Shown here in pieces: positions 21,085 to 30,986 of a stretch of 64,000 nucleotides of DNA. The notes beneath the pieces were generated by a model. It had not been told where the DNA came from. It saw only the letters and a program-made list of their open reading frames with translations, and made no database searches. Every line of letters starts with the position of its first letter. Within the stretch, counting starts at the first letter, position 1. Source of the stretch: Rhodanobacter denitrificans (lineage in GTDB: Bacteria > Pseudomonadota > Gammaproteobacteria > Xanthomonadales > Rhodanobacteraceae); NCBI GenBank assembly GCA_003241385.1, contig QFPO01000017.1:7008-71007 (forward strand). The letters are read 5' to 3'. The position numbers were made by a program, and so were the translations under genes.

Positions 21085-21435
21085 TCAGGGAAACGCGCGA
21101 ATGACCTCGATCTTCCCGACGATGGCGGCGTTGAAGGCGCCCATGTCTTCGGCTGGAATCCAGTATTCGAGGTGAGCGCGGCCACCCGCTTCCCGTACTG
21201 CATACCCGCTCAGGTAGCGGGTCTTCACCTCGAAGCGCGTCACGAAGCCGGAACCGCTTTCCGGAACGTTCCAGTCACGCGCGATCTTGGTCGCATAGTC
21301 CTCGCTGAGCACCGGGTAGAAGATCGGCTGCTCGGGAAGGCGGGGCGGGAAAGCCTTCATGTCTGCCTGTCGGATCAATTCCAGTTCCTTCGGTCCGACC
21401 GGCCGCCAAAGCGTGGTCGTAGGTTCATTCGTCAA
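21085..21435 (-). CDS. Small protein of the group often labelled ADP-ribosylation/crystallin J1
   Basis: 116 residues with a TTG start at 21435 preceded by GAGAGGAG (7-nt spacer), which I prefer over the TTG/ATG 45 nt further upstream. The sequence LWRPVGPKELELI, then FPPRLPEQPIFYPVL, then ATKIARDWNV and YWIPAEDMGAFN is the recognisable core of a small cytoplasmic family that databases commonly label in this way. Its biochemical role is not established. It is adjacent to but divergent from the VOC protein gene. Confidence 0.65.
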   Translation of the reverse strand: MTNEPTTTLWRPVGPKELELIRQADMKAFPPRLPEQPIFYPVLSEDYATKIARDWNVPESGSGFVTRFEVKTRYLSGYAVREAGGRAHLEYWIPAEDMGAFNAAIVGKIEVIRAFP

Positions 21436-21723
21436 CGTACATCTCCTCTCGCATTCGACGCGGGACGGGGTGACCATCAAGGATGCTCACCCACGAAATC
21501 GGGGGCCCACCACAGGAGCACACCTTGCCGATCAGGGTGGATTCGGATCGGCCCCGGCCATCGTTCAGCCACCTTAACAGCTCTGACTTTCTTTTCCTGC
21601 GGCAGTTGTCGATCCTGCCGTCCCTCGTTCGTCGACATGGCAGCAGCAGCGTCCGGCCAGACTCGCAGCTCGGCCGACATCACCACAACCCCTCCCGGCT
21701 CTTACCTGCACAGGAGAACGACG

Positions 21724-22203
21724 ATGATCCCCAAGAACACGATCTGCCTCTGGTTCGACCGCGATGCCCTCGACGCGGCCACGTTCTACGCCGAGACCTT
21801 CCCCGACAGCGAAGTGAAGGCCGTCCATCGCGCGCCCGGCGACTTTCCGTCCGGCAAGCAGGGCGACGTGCTGACGGTCGAGTTCACCGTGCTCGGCATC
21901 TCGTGCATCGGCCTCAACGGCGGACCGGCGTTCAAGCACAGCGAGGCGTTCTCGTTCCAGGTCGCGACCGACGACCAGGCCGAAACCGACCGCCTGTGGA
22001 ATGCGATCGTCGGCAACGGCGGCCAGGAGAGCGCCTGCGGCTGGTGCAAGGACAAATGGGGCCTGTCCTGGCAGATCACGCCGCGCGTGCTGACCCAGGC
22101 CTATACCAACGGCGACCCGGCGGCCGCCAAGCGCGCCTTCGACGCGATGATGACGATGCGCAAGATCGACATCGCCGCGATAGAAGCGGCGCTGCGCGGC
22201 TGA
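21724..22203 (+). CDS. PhnB-like VOC-superfamily protein
   Basis: 159 residues. ICLWFDRDALDAATFYAETFPDSEV, then GGPAFKHSEAFSFQVATDDQ and GWCKDKWGLSWQITP, are the signature of the 3-demethylubiquinone-9 3-methyltransferase-like (PhnB) branch of the glyoxalase/VOC fold. Despite that family name, members are mostly uncharacterised cytoplasmic proteins. The start at 21724 has AGGAGA 6-7 nt upstream. A glutathione S-transferase gene follows 25 bp later on the same strand, so the two may form an operon. Confidence 0.85.
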   Translation: MIPKNTICLWFDRDALDAATFYAETFPDSEVKAVHRAPGDFPSGKQGDVLTVEFTVLGISCIGLNGGPAFKHSEAFSFQVATDDQAETDRLWNAIVGNGGQESACGWCKDKWGLSWQITPRVLTQAYTNGDPAAAKRAFDAMMTMRKIDIAAIEAALRG

Positions 22204-22228
22204 CGCCGCGCACGGACCGGAGCCGACC

Positions 22229-22885
22229 ATGACACCGATCCTGACCGCCTTTGAACGCTCGCCGGACCGCGGCAAAGGCCTGGCGCGCGACATGCGCGTG
22301 CGCTGGGCACTCGAGGAGGTCGGCGTGGCCTACGACGTCCGGCTGCTCTCGTTCGAGGCGATGAAACAGCCCGCGCATCGGGCGCTGCATCCGTTCGGCC
22401 AGATCCCGACCTACGAGGACGGGGACCTGGTGCTGTTCGAATCCGGTGCGATCGTGCTGCATCTGGCCGAGCGCCATACCGGACTGCTGCCGGCGGACCC
22501 CGCTGCACGCGCCCGCGCGATCGCGTGGATGTTCGCCGCGCTCAACACGGTCGAGCCGCCGATCGTCGAGCGCGGCATGGCGCTATTGTTCGAGCGCGAC
22601 CAGCCCTGGTACGCCGAGCGCATGCCGATGCTCGAACAGCGCGTCGATACCCGGCTGGCGCAGCTGTCGGCCCGGCTCGGCGATGCCGACTGGCTCGACG
22701 GCGCCTTCAGCGCCGGCGATCTGATGATGGTGTCGGTGCTGCTGCGGCTCGGCCGGCCCGGGCCGCTCGACGCCTATCCGAACCTGTCCGCATACGTCGC
22801 GCGCGGCGAAGCCAGACCCGCCTACCGACGCGCGTTCGCCGAGCAACTGGCGGTGTTCAACCGGAGTACCGGCCCGATCGGCTGA
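22229..22885 (+). CDS. Glutathione S-transferase family protein
   Basis: 218 residues. The N-terminal thioredoxin-like domain runs from MTPILTAFERSPDRGKG to the glutathione-binding block HPFGQIPTYEDGDLVLFESGA (cis-Pro in QIPTYE, and E-S binding the gamma-glutamyl group). The helical C-terminal domain holds DWLDGAFSAGDLMMVSVLLRL. The likely role is conjugation or reduction using glutathione in the cytoplasm; the substrate is unknown. GGAG precedes the ATG. Co-oriented with the PhnB-like gene. Confidence 0.9.
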   Translation: MTPILTAFERSPDRGKGLARDMRVRWALEEVGVAYDVRLLSFEAMKQPAHRALHPFGQIPTYEDGDLVLFESGAIVLHLAERHTGLLPADPAARARAIAWMFAALNTVEPPIVERGMALLFERDQPWYAERMPMLEQRVDTRLAQLSARLGDADWLDGAFSAGDLMMVSVLLRLGRPGPLDAYPNLSAYVARGEARPAYRRAFAEQLAVFNRSTGPIG

Positions 22886-22899
22886 GACGGCGAACGGCG

Positions 22900-22920
22900 C
22901 GGCCGGGCCGGGTCCGGCCG
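22900..22920 (+). terminator. Possible GC-rich hairpin after the GST gene
   Basis: Stem CGGCCGG / CCGGCCG with a 7-nt loop, 14 bp past the stop; no T-run, so weak as an intrinsic terminator. Confidence 0.35.
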
Positions 22921-23157
22921 TGTTCGAGCGGAGGTGTGCGGCAACCGTGCACTCTCAACCCGTCGCGTGAGCACCCCTCGTCGAACGCTCGCGAACGGCG
23001 ATGGCTGACGAACTCGCCGCCGATCAGCTGTGCGCAATGCGGGCATCCGCCGCCATGCCTTACATCGTGCTCATCGAGGCAGATGGACATTTACGTGCTG
23101 ACCCTTCAGCTCCTCGGATGGCCAAAGACACTGCAGCAGCGTGCCGATACCACAGGA

Positions 23158-23751
23158 TCAATTCAGGCGCCGTCCCGACTCGAGCGCCACAGGCGTACTG
23201 AATGCAGGATCCGTCGCATCGACGGCGGCGAGACGTTGCGTCAAATCCTCGTCGGTCAGAGCACCCTCGCGATGCAGCCATCTGAACCGGCTGCGGCATT
23301 GCTCGGGCGATTCGTCCGTCGGCATGAAATCGTACTCGCGCCGCAGATGGGCGGCGCGACGCTTCGCGATCTCATCCAGTACGGCCGAGCCTTGCGAATC
23401 GTCGATCACCAAGATGTTGCCGTGTCGGGTCGGCACGACCGTGAAGTGAGTCGAGCGCACGCGATAGATGACATAGCACGCCGCACCGATCGCGAGCCAG
23501 ATCGAGAATTGGGGTCCCTTCTCGCCCGCGAAGCTCAGCGCCGTCAGTACCATCCCGATCGCCAGCCATAACAGTCCGGCGTTGCGAAGCCACTGGTTGC
23601 GCTCGATCAAAGTTTGCCGATCACGGCTGATGTCCTCGTAGCGGACTGAGAACGAACGGCCGCCGGAACTGTCCTCCAGTCCATAGTCGAGCTCCTCTTC
23701 GCCGAAATTGAAGCGGATTCTGTTGGAATTTTTGGCTTGCTTGATTTCCAT
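23158..23751 (-). CDS. Uncharacterised two-helix membrane protein
   Basis: 197 residues from the ATG at 23751 (MEIKQAKNSNRIRF; GGGGAC upstream). An acidic N-terminal 60 residues is followed by two transmembrane segments, LLWLAIGMVLTALSFAG and FSIWLAIGAACYVIYRV (about residues 78-118). The cytoplasmic C-terminal domain has HFTVVPTRHGNILVIDD and the helix RWLHREGALTDEDLTQRL, resembling a short SHOCT-like tail. I do not recognise the family. Convergent with the GST gene. Confidence 0.7.
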   Translation of the reverse strand: MEIKQAKNSNRIRFNFGEEELDYGLEDSSGGRSFSVRYEDISRDRQTLIERNQWLRNAGLLWLAIGMVLTALSFAGEKGPQFSIWLAIGAACYVIYRVRSTHFTVVPTRHGNILVIDDSQGSAVLDEIAKRRAAHLRREYDFMPTDESPEQCRSRFRWLHREGALTDEDLTQRLAAVDATDPAFSTPVALESGRRLN

Positions 23752-24062
23752 CGCTGTCCCCGTGCGCGCACCCTGCTGGCCATCCATCCGCATTTTGGAT
23801 CGACGGCTGAGTGTTCAGAGCGTAACGCATGCCGACCGGTGGCGCCGAGCATGCGTTCGGCACCCCACATCACCGACCACGAGGACTGCAGGCAAACCGG
23901 ATCGGCTCCGCCGGATTTGGCGCCGCCAGGACGCACTGCCCTGCCTCCCATCAGCGACCAAGGAAGACCGCGTCGCGTGCGGTCGCATCGGTCGCGGACC
24001 GGCCCGTTCAATCCGACTCGCCGTCAGAGGCAGATCGGATGGCGAGGCCTCTCCGAACAGCC
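23752..24062. other. Intergenic stretch, 311 bp
   Basis: No gene or clear structure seen between the membrane protein gene and the frameshifted serine hydrolase. Confidence 0.5.
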
Positions 24063-25447
24063 TCAATCTGCGACCCGCTCGAATCGCAGGCGCCGCACGC
24101 GGTTACCGAAGCTGACCATCAACGTGTCCGCCGTCGCCTCCAGACGCAACGGACCGGTGATGAGTCCGCCATCCGCAGCGACCTCGAGCCCGCCCCAGTC
24201 CTCCACGACCGGTTCGGCCGCGAGCGGCGACCGTATCGTGACCTGGACGCCGCCGTTATTGGCACGGATCGCATAGTCGATCCGCGTTTCCGGCGAGCGC
24301 CAATGGCCGACCAGAGCCGCGATCGCCGCACTCGAGGCCGGCTGCGGCGCCTCGCGTGGCGGGCGGGCAGCTGACGCCTGCGGCTCGGGCGCTGTGCGGT
24401 TCGACAGTCGCTCGGCGATCGCATCGGGGTTCACGTCGCTGCGATTGCACAGCACGATCGCGCCGACCGGTGCGTCGGCGCGTCGCAGGTACTGCGCGCG
24501 GAAGCCTTCGGAACCCCCGTCATGGCTCAACCACAGCACGCCGTCGCGCCGCTCCAGTCCGACGCCGGCGCCGTAAGGCGTGCCGAACTCCGGCAGCGCG
24601 GCCGTCTCGCCGTTCGACAGGCGACCGGGTTCGAGAAACATCGCCTTGACCGCCGGCGACCAGACGCCCTCGCCGCTGCGAAATGCCGTGTCGAAGCGGA
24701 CCAGATCGCGAGCGGTCGTCACCAGTCCGCCCGAACCCGGCAGGCTGGGCTGGTCGTCGGCGATGCGGAAGCCGCCGGAGCGCAGCGGCCGGTAACCGTG
24801 CGCGATCGGCGCGCTCGCATCGAACCCGGTATCGCGCATGTCGAGCGGTGCGAAGAGCGCCTCGTGCGCGAACGCCGCGAGCGGCCGGCCCGACACGCGC
24901 TCGACGAGCTGCGCCAGCATCAGATAGTGACCGTTCGAGTAGCGCGCCTGGCTGCCGGGCGCAAAATTGTTCGAGTCCAGGCCGCGCATCATCGCAAGCA
25001 CCGCGTCCGGCGCGACCGCGGCCATGCGCTCGATGCCGGCCAGTGCCATCAACGAGGTGTGATCGCGCACGCCGGCGGTCTGATTCAGCAGCTGGCGCAC
25101 CGTCGCGCGCCCTGCAGGGCACCGGCCAGATCGGGCAGCCAACGTTCGGCCGGATCGTCGAGCCCGACGCGCCCCTGATCGACCAGCCTCAGGACCGCCA
25201 GCGCCGTGAACTGCTTGGATGCCGAGGCGATCAGGAAACGCGTGTCGCGGGTGATCGGCACGCCGGCCTCGAGGTCCGCATAGCCGGCCGCGTCGAAGGA
25301 CGCGCCGGCCGTCCCCAGCGTCGCGACCGCGCAACCGGGCTGGCGACCTTCGCGCAATGCCGCCAGCGGACTGCGATGGGCGCAGCCGGCCGACAGTACC
25401 GAGGCGAGGCATGTCACGACGAACAGCTGAATCCGCATAGCGTTCAT
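24063..25447 (-). pseudogene. Serine hydrolase (class C beta-lactamase-like) lipoprotein, frameshifted
   Basis: The N-terminal frame starts at 25447 (GGAGG upstream). It carries a lipobox LSAGC and the nucleophile motif SASK (Ser75, Lys78) in TRFLIASASKQFTALAVL, and ends prematurely at 25085. The rest of the protein is in another frame: TVRQLLNQTAGV, then YSNGHYLMLAQLVERVSG with the Y-x-N motif, to the stop at 24063. The switch occurs in the GC repeat near 25095-25115, where a one-base change would restore a protein of about 460 residues. The family includes beta-lactamases, DD-peptidases and esterases. It may be an inactivated gene or a sequencing error in GC-rich DNA. It lies 72 bp from a divergent AraC gene that might regulate it. 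Confidence 0.8.
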
Positions 25448-25519
25448 ATGGACCTCCGGACCCGGCGAATGCTAGCGTCCGGCTCCGGCTGACCGCCTGT
25501 AGATTTCGGAACCGGTATC

Positions 25520-26377
25520 GTGGTGTCCGCCCTGCCCCTCTCGTTGCGGATGGATTGGCGGCCCGCCGCGCCCGATCTGCGCCCGTTCGTCACCGCGTTC
25601 GCGGAACGCCGCGATGCGGCCGCATTCGTGTCGATGCGCGAGCTGCCGGTACCGATACCGCTGTTGCAGATCATGCTCGATTCGGACTTCTGTCTGGCCG
25701 GCACGCACGGCTACGAGGCAGCGCCGAGAGCGGCCTTGTGGGGTCCGACATCGACCGCCGCCCGGTCGCGGACGTGCCGTCCGCTGCATGTCTTCGTGGC
25801 CGCACTGACCGTACGCGGCGCGGTCGTTCTGGGCCGATCTGCAGCGGGCTGCCTGGCCGATTGCCGGACGCCGCTGGATGCGCTGCTGTCCGCCGCGTCG
25901 CGCCGGCTGTACGCCCGCGTCGAGGATGCATCCAGTTTCGATGGCCGGGTCGCCGCGACCGAACACTGGCTGCGCGAGACGTTCCGCGAATCGGCTGGAG
26001 CCGACCCGGCGGTCGCGACGATCGAGGCGATGCTCGATCATCGCCTCCACGGCCCGGTTTCCGGCATCGCGCACGCCGCCGGCGTTTCCGAGCGCGCACT
26101 GCACAAGCGCTGCGAGCGTCTCATCGGACTGTCGCCGAAGCGGTTGCTGCGAATCGCGCGTCTGCAGCGCGTGCTGGCCGCCGTACATCCTTCGCCGTGG
26201 CTGAGGCGCGCAAGCCCGCACGAGGTCCGGCTCGAGTTCACCGACGACGCGCATCTGGCCCACGACTTCAAGAGCCTGACCGGCCTGACGCCGACGGCGT
26301 ATCGCCATGCCAAACTCGCCAGCGGCGATCGGCTGGTGCACACGCTGATCGACGCTCAGGTTCGCTCCGATTCCTGA
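25520..26377 (+). CDS. AraC-family transcriptional regulator
   Basis: 285 residues from a GTG at 25520 (a second GTG follows immediately at 25523). The N-terminal half (MDWRPAAPDLRPFVTAFAE, PIPLLQIMLD) resembles the variable sensor part of AraC regulators. The C-terminal DNA-binding domain has helix-turn-helix VSGIAHAAGVSERALHKRCERLIGLSPKR and, after it, LAHDFKSLTGLTPTAYR, the usual AraC signature. It is transcribed divergently from the serine hydrolase gene, with 72 bp between starts. That arrangement suggests local control, but the partner is broken. Confidence 0.85.
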   Translation: MVSALPLSLRMDWRPAAPDLRPFVTAFAERRDAAAFVSMRELPVPIPLLQIMLDSDFCLAGTHGYEAAPRAALWGPTSTAARSRTCRPLHVFVAALTVRGAVVLGRSAAGCLADCRTPLDALLSAASRRLYARVEDASSFDGRVAATEHWLRETFRESAGADPAVATIEAMLDHRLHGPVSGIAHAAGVSERALHKRCERLIGLSPKRLLRIARLQRVLAAVHPSPWLRRASPHEVRLEFTDDAHLAHDFKSLTGLTPTAYRHAKLASGDRLVHTLIDAQVRSDS

Positions 26378-26423
26378 TCGGAGCGCATGCGCGTCGGTAG
26401 CGCCGAGCGGACCGTCGCGATCG

Positions 26424-27047
26424 CTAGCCCTGCGGTATGCCCCTCATGTCGGGCAGCTGATGCGCGATACCCTTGTGGCAGTCGATGCAGGTCTTCTCGC
26501 CGGTCCCCAGATACAGCTGGTGGATCTGCGCGGCGCGCGGCGCCTGGCGGGTGAGGTCCATCGAATCGTACTGATGACAGTTCCGGCATTCGAGCGAATC
26601 GTTGGCCTTCAGCCGCGCCCACTCGTGCCTGGCGAGCTCGAGTCTGTTGTCGAGGAATTTCTCGCGCGTATCGATCGACCCGAAGATCTTCCCCCACACC
26701 TCCTTCGAGGCCTGCATCTTGCGGGCCATCTTGTCGGTCCAGTCGTGCGGCACATGGCAGTCGGAACAGATCGCCCGCACGCCCGAGCGATTGGTGTAGT
26801 GGATCGTCGTCTTGAGTTCGGCGAACACGTTGGCTTTCATTTCGTGGCAGCTGGTGCAGAACGCCTCGGTATTGGTCGCCTCCATCGCCGTGTTGAATCC
26901 ACCCCAGAACACGATTCCGGCGATGAAACCACCGAGCGTCAGGAAGCCCAGGCTGAAATGCAGACTCGGCCGCCACAGCGTGGTCCAGAACGGCGCGATC
27001 CAGTTGCGGACCCGCCCGGATATCGCACGAAGCCGTCTGCCGATCAT
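26424..27047 (-). CDS. napC: Tetrahaem cytochrome c quinol dehydrogenase of periplasmic nitrate reductase
   Basis: 207 residues from the ATG at 27047 (AAGGGGG upstream), overlapping the napB stop by 4 bp (ATGA). One N-terminal membrane anchor (about residues 29-50) is followed by four c-type haem sites: CTSCH 64-68, CSDCH 94-98, CRNCH 154-158 and CIDCH 187-191. NapC oxidises menaquinol or ubiquinol in the inner membrane and passes electrons to NapB-NapA. Last gene of the nap operon; the length matches the family (about 200). Confidence 0.95.
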   Translation of the reverse strand: MIGRRLRAISGRVRNWIAPFWTTLWRPSLHFSLGFLTLGGFIAGIVFWGGFNTAMEATNTEAFCTSCHEMKANVFAELKTTIHYTNRSGVRAICSDCHVPHDWTDKMARKMQASKEVWGKIFGSIDTREKFLDNRLELARHEWARLKANDSLECRNCHQYDSMDLTRQAPRAAQIHQLYLGTGEKTCIDCHKGIAHQLPDMRGIPQG

Positions 27048-27550
27048 CGTACGCCCCCTTCCGACATCGTCGTGTTGAGACCCTCGTACCGGTTCGCGAC
27101 CAGGGGCCGCGCGTCGGTCTGGACGACGTGACACTGCATGCAGAAGTAGCGGCGCGGCGAGATCGTCTCGAGGATCGTGCCGTCGCGCGTCGCGTAGTGC
27201 GCCGGACTGACCGGCGGCGCATGGAAGGTCTGCGCATGGGATCGGGTGTGGCAGAGCATGCAGCGATTGGTGTTGCGCGTGAGCTGGTAGTTGTCGATCG
27301 AGTGCGGAATCGTCGGCGGCTGCATCTCGTAGTTCACCGGGCGGATGCGGTCGAAATTCTCGACGCGCGCCATCGCCGGCGGCGTCGCTTCGGCGTCGAT
27401 CGGCACGCCGCGCCGCACCAAGTCGATCTGCCCGGGCGCGCTGACGAGTACCGGTTCACTGGGCGCCCGCTGCGGCGTCTCCTCGTGCTTCGGACCGCAC
27501 CCGGCCAGCACTGCCGGGACCAGAACCAGCAGCAGCGCGGTCGCTTTCAT
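27044..27550 (-). CDS. napB: Dihaem cytochrome c subunit of periplasmic nitrate reductase, with lipobox
   Basis: 168 residues from the ATG at 27550, which overlaps the napA stop by 4 bp. Two haem sites: CMLCH 97-101 and CMQCH 137-141, with the family context [12 protein letters not shown] and [19 protein letters not shown]. NapB is the small electron-transfer subunit of the NapAB complex in the periplasm. Unusually, the N-terminus [18 protein letters not shown] reads as a lipoprotein signal (LAGC, Cys18) rather than a simple signal peptidase I site, so this NapB may be membrane-tethered. The frame extends upstream to 27892 as a shadow of napA. Confidence 0.93.
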   Translation of the reverse strand: MKATALLLVLVPAVLAGCGPKHEETPQRAPSEPVLVSAPGQIDLVRRGVPIDAEATPPAMARVENFDRIRPVNYEMQPPTIPHSIDNYQLTRNTNRCMLCHTRSHAQTFHAPPVSPAHYATRDGTILETISPRRYFCMQCHVVQTDARPLVANRYEGLNTTMSEGGVR

Positions 27551-30039
27551 GCCATCACCACTTTGACGGCGCACTTCTTGAAATCGGTCTGCTTGGAGAT
27601 CGGACAGGTGGCGTCCAGCGTGGTCTTGTTGATGAGCTGCGCGGCATCGAACCAGGGCACGAACACCAGGCCCGCCGGCATGCGGTTCCGGCCGCGTGTC
27701 TCGACCCGGCTGCGCATCTCGCCACGTCGGGATATGACCCTCACCTCGTCGCCGCGCTTCAATCCTCGCGCCCTGGCGTCGTCGGGATTCATGAAGACAA
27801 CCGCGGACGGGAACGCCTTGTAGAGCTCGGGTACGCGCATCGTCATCGATCCGGAATGCCAATGCTCGAGCACCCGGCCGGTCGACAGCCAAAGATCGAA
27901 TTCCGCGTCCGGCGACTCCGCCGGTGGCTCGTAGGGCAGCGCCCAGATCACCGCTCGCCCGTCATTGTTGCCGTAGAACTGCCAGCCGGCGCCCTTCTTC
28001 ACGTAGGGATCGGTGCCCTCGCGGTAACGCCAGCGCGTCTCCTTGCCGTCCACGACCGGCCAGCGGATGCCGCGCGCCGCGTGGTAGGCGTCGAAGGGCG
28101 CCAGATCGTGACCGTGACCGCGCCCGAACTCGGCATATTCCTCGAACAGGCCTTTCTGCGGGTAGAAGCCGAACGCGACCGCTTCGTCGTTGGCATAGCC
28201 CGCCTCGACCTCGCCGGGTCCGAACCGGTCCACCTTGCCGTTGCGGTACAGCACGTCGAACAAGGTCTTTGCCTTGTACTCGGGATGGGCGGCGAGCAGT
28301 TCGGCGGGCCAGCATTCGTCGGTCGTGAAGCGCTTGGAGAACTCCATCAGCTGCCACAGGTCCGACCGGGCCTCGCCCGGTGCCTTGACCAGCTGATGCC
28401 AGAACTGGGTGCGGCGTTCCGCATTGCCGTATGCGCCTTCCTTCTCGACCCACATCGCGGTGGGCAGGATCAGATCGGCCGTCTGCGCGGTGACGGTCGG
28501 ATACGCGTCGGAGACGACGATGAAGTTCTCGGGATTGCGATAGCCCGGATAGCCCTCGTTGCCGAGGTTCGCCGCGGCCTGCATGTTGTTGTTCGCCATC
28601 ACCCAGTAGGCATTGAGCTGGCCGTCCTTGAGCATGCGGTTCTGCTCGACGATGTGATAACCGGCCTTCTCGACGATCAGCCCGTGCGGAACCTTCCAGA
28701 TCTCCTCGGCGTGCTTGCGATGCTCCGGGTCGGTGACGACCAGATCGGCAGGCAGACGATGCGCGAACGTGCCCACCTCGCGCGTGGTGCCGCAGGCGGA
28801 CGGCTGGCCGGTCAGCGAGAACGGACTGTTGCCCGGCGTCGCGATCTTTCCGGTCAGCAGGTGGATGTTGTAGACCATGTTGTTGGCCCAGGTGCCGCGC
28901 GTGTGCTGGTTGAAGCCCATCGTCCACAGCGACATCACCTTGACCGCCGGATCCGCGTAGAGCTCGGCGAGCTGCTTCAGCCAGCCAGGTTCGACGCCGC
29001 TCAGCGCGGCCGCGTGATCGAGCGTGTAAGGCTCGACGAAGGCCTTGAACGCCTCGAAATCGATATCCGTGCTGCCGCCGGGATCGTCGGCATGGGCCGC
29101 TTCGAGCTCGAGCGGATGGTTGGGGCGCAAGCCGTAGCCGATGTCGTCGTTGCCGCGCTTGAAGCGGACGTGCTGGCGGATGAAGTCCTCGTTGACGCGG
29201 CCGCTCCGGATGATGTGGTTCGCGACGTAGTTGAGGATCGCCAGGTCGGTCTGCGGCTTGAAGATGATCGGGATATCGGCGAGATCGAAGCTGCGATGCT
29301 CGAACGTCGACAGCACCGCGACCTTGACGTGATCGTGCGACAGCCGGCGGTCGGTGACGCGCGTCCACAGGATCGGATGCATCTCCGCCATGTTCGAGCC
29401 CCACAGCACGAACGCATCGGCGGCTTCGAAGTCGTCGTAGCAGCCCATCGGCTCGTCCATGCCGAAAGTCCGCATGAAGCCGGTCACCGCCGAGGCCATG
29501 CAGTGACGCGCGTTGGGATCGATGTGATTGGAGCGGAACCCCGCCTTCATCAGCTTGTTGGCGGCGTAGCCCTCCCAGACGGTCCATTGGCCCGAACCGG
29601 CCATGCCGATGCCGGCCCCGCCCTTGGCCCGCAGGACGCGCTTGAACTGTGCCGCCATCACATCGAACGCCTCGTCCCAGCTGATCGGTTCGAACTCGCC
29701 GTCCTTCGAGTAGCGACCGTCCTTCTTGCGCAGCAGCGGCGTGGTCAGCCGATCGGCGCCGTACATGATCTTCGAGAGGAAATAGCCTTTGACGCAGTTG
29801 AGTCCGCGATTGACCTCGGCTTCGGCGTCGCCGTGCGTGGCGACCACGCGATTGCCCTGCACCGCGACCTGGACGCCGCATCCGGTACCGCAGAAGCGGC
29901 AAGGCGCCTTCGACCACTTGATCTCCGGCGGCGGCGGAGCGGCGACGGCCCCCGCGAAGCGAGCCGGAACGGCCATGCCCGCGGCGGATGCCGCTGCCCC
30001 CACCGCGCTGGCGCGGATGAAATCTCGACGTGTCGTCAT
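27547..30039 (-). CDS. napA: Periplasmic nitrate reductase catalytic subunit (Mo-bis-MGD)
   Basis: 830 residues, close to the usual NapA length. It opens with a Tat motif TRRDFIRAS. The [4Fe-4S] ligands are C47, C50, C54 and C82 ([10 protein letters not shown] and LNCVKG, with the conserved Lys84). The molybdenum-coordinating cysteine is C180 in [13 protein letters not shown]. The C-terminal molybdopterin-dinucleotide-binding domain has [17 protein letters not shown]. It reduces nitrate to nitrite in the periplasm. The ATG at 30039 overlaps the napD stop. Because of the Tat signal and cofactor, NapD acts as its chaperone. Confidence 0.97.
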   Translation of the reverse strand: MTTRRDFIRASAVGAAASAAGMAVPARFAGAVAAPPPPEIKWSKAPCRFCGTGCGVQVAVQGNRVVATHGDAEAEVNRGLNCVKGYFLSKIMYGADRLTTPLLRKKDGRYSKDGEFEPISWDEAFDVMAAQFKRVLRAKGGAGIGMAGSGQWTVWEGYAANKLMKAGFRSNHIDPNARHCMASAVTGFMRTFGMDEPMGCYDDFEAADAFVLWGSNMAEMHPILWTRVTDRRLSHDHVKVAVLSTFEHRSFDLADIPIIFKPQTDLAILNYVANHIIRSGRVNEDFIRQHVRFKRGNDDIGYGLRPNHPLELEAAHADDPGGSTDIDFEAFKAFVEPYTLDHAAALSGVEPGWLKQLAELYADPAVKVMSLWTMGFNQHTRGTWANNMVYNIHLLTGKIATPGNSPFSLTGQPSACGTTREVGTFAHRLPADLVVTDPEHRKHAEEIWKVPHGLIVEKAGYHIVEQNRMLKDGQLNAYWVMANNNMQAAANLGNEGYPGYRNPENFIVVSDAYPTVTAQTADLILPTAMWVEKEGAYGNAERRTQFWHQLVKAPGEARSDLWQLMEFSKRFTTDECWPAELLAAHPEYKAKTLFDVLYRNGKVDRFGPGEVEAGYANDEAVAFGFYPQKGLFEEYAEFGRGHGHDLAPFDAYHAARGIRWPVVDGKETRWRYREGTDPYVKKGAGWQFYGNNDGRAVIWALPYEPPAESPDAEFDLWLSTGRVLEHWHSGSMTMRVPELYKAFPSAVVFMNPDDARARGLKRGDEVRVISRRGEMRSRVETRGRNRMPAGLVFVPWFDAAQLINKTTLDATCPISKQTDFKKCAVKVVMA

Positions 30040-30329
30040 CGGTCATCGTCCTCGTTGGCAGCCGGCTGGAGGATGTCGTCGAGCGCACGACGCGACTCGG
30101 CGTGGTGATAGACGAGATTTGCGCTGATCACGCCGCGCGTCGCCTGGATCGCCTCGATGCACGCGAGCAGATCGCGCGTGCCCTCGCCTTCGTGCAGCAC
30201 GATGCAGCGACCCGGCTCGCGAGTCGCGACCTCGGCACCCGGCGTGGCGGCGAGGAGCCGGTCGATCGATGCGAACGCGTCCGGACGGTGCCGTACGACG
30301 ATGCTCGCGATGTGGATCTCGTCATTCAT
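30036..30329 (-). CDS. napD: NapA signal-peptide-binding chaperone
   Basis: 97 residues from the ATG at 30329, starting [17 protein letters not shown]. The small ferredoxin-like fold of NapD is recognised by the opening HIASIVV segment and by [14 protein letters not shown] near the C-terminus. NapD binds the twin-arginine signal of NapA and delays export until the cofactor is inserted. It overlaps napF by 8 bp and napA by 4 bp, so its translation is coupled to both. The C-terminal tail is acidic (NEDDDR). Confidence 0.88.
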   Translation of the reverse strand: MNDEIHIASIVVRHRPDAFASIDRLLAATPGAEVATREPGRCIVLHEGEGTRDLLACIEAIQATRGVISANLVYHHAESRRALDDILQPAANEDDDR

Positions 30330-30828
30330 CGTCCGTCTCCGGCACGGACAGGGCGATCGCGGAGACCGGACAGACGCCGAGGCAGGCACCGCAGCCGGTG
30401 CAACACGATGCGTCCAACTCCACACGCGCACCGCCCAGTGCGGGCCGGAAACGAATCGCGGTCTCGCCGCAGGCGTCGCGGCAGCTGAAGCAGGTCACGC
30501 CGTTGAGCGTCAGGCACGACGAGGAGATCTCGGCTCGAATCGCCCAGGGCCTGGCCGGCTCGCCGTCGAGCGCGTCGGTGTCGCAGGCATCGACGCACTT
30601 GCGGCAGAACACGCAGGCGCCTGAATGGGGTTCGAAAACCGGGTAGCCGCCTTCGCCACGGTGCAGCACCTGTTCGGGACAGGCGACCACGCAGGCATCG
30701 CAGGCCGTGCACAAGTCCAGAAAGCGCGCTTCGGCGATCGCCCAGGGCGGTCGCAGCCGACGAACGACAGGCCCGCCTCCCCTCAGGAATGCGCGTCGTG
30801 CCGGCGAGAAGGGCGCGCGCCCGTTCAT
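30322..30828 (-). CDS. napF: Ferredoxin-type protein of the nap operon
   Basis: 168 residues from the ATG at 30828. Three [4Fe-4S] binding motifs: CTACDACVVACP, CVFCRKCVDACD and CTGCGACLGVCP. An additional cysteine cluster, CFSCRDACGE, lies between the second and third. NapF is a cytoplasmic iron-sulfur protein thought to help assemble the NapA cluster. It overlaps napE by 4 bp upstream and napD by 8 bp downstream. RRAFLRGG near the N-terminus is typical of NapF. Confidence 0.92.
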   Translation of the reverse strand: MNGRAPFSPARRAFLRGGGPVVRRLRPPWAIAEARFLDLCTACDACVVACPEQVLHRGEGGYPVFEPHSGACVFCRKCVDACDTDALDGEPARPWAIRAEISSSCLTLNGVTCFSCRDACGETAIRFRPALGGARVELDASCCTGCGACLGVCPVSAIALSVPETDDE

Positions 30829-30986
30829 AGGCCCGGCGGCCCGTTGATCAGCTGCCACATCCAGACCAGAAAGCCGTATGCGGCGACGGCGGCGACCGCG
30901 AGCAGCGGAAACAGCACGACGGTGATGAACAGGAAAAGCTGGAGCTCCCTGCGCTTCGACCCGGAATCGACGATGACTGACTTCAT
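30825..30986 (-). CDS. napE: Small membrane protein of the nap operon
   Basis: 53 residues from the ATG at 30986 (MKSVIVDSGSKRRELQ). A single transmembrane helix, LFLFITVVLFPLLAVAAVAA, is followed by YGFLVWMWQLINGPPG, the NapE C-terminal signature. Role in nitrate reduction is not established; it is the usual first gene of this operon type. AGGA lies about 8 nt upstream and the stop overlaps napF by 4 bp. Confidence 0.9.
   Translation of the reverse strand: MKSVIVDSGSKRRELQLFLFITVVLFPLLAVAAVAAYGFLVWMWQLINGPPGL

Noticed and set aside
27856..30108. 750-residue plus-strand frame opposite napA
   Set aside because: Shadow; the napA strand carries cofactor motifs and coupled starts.
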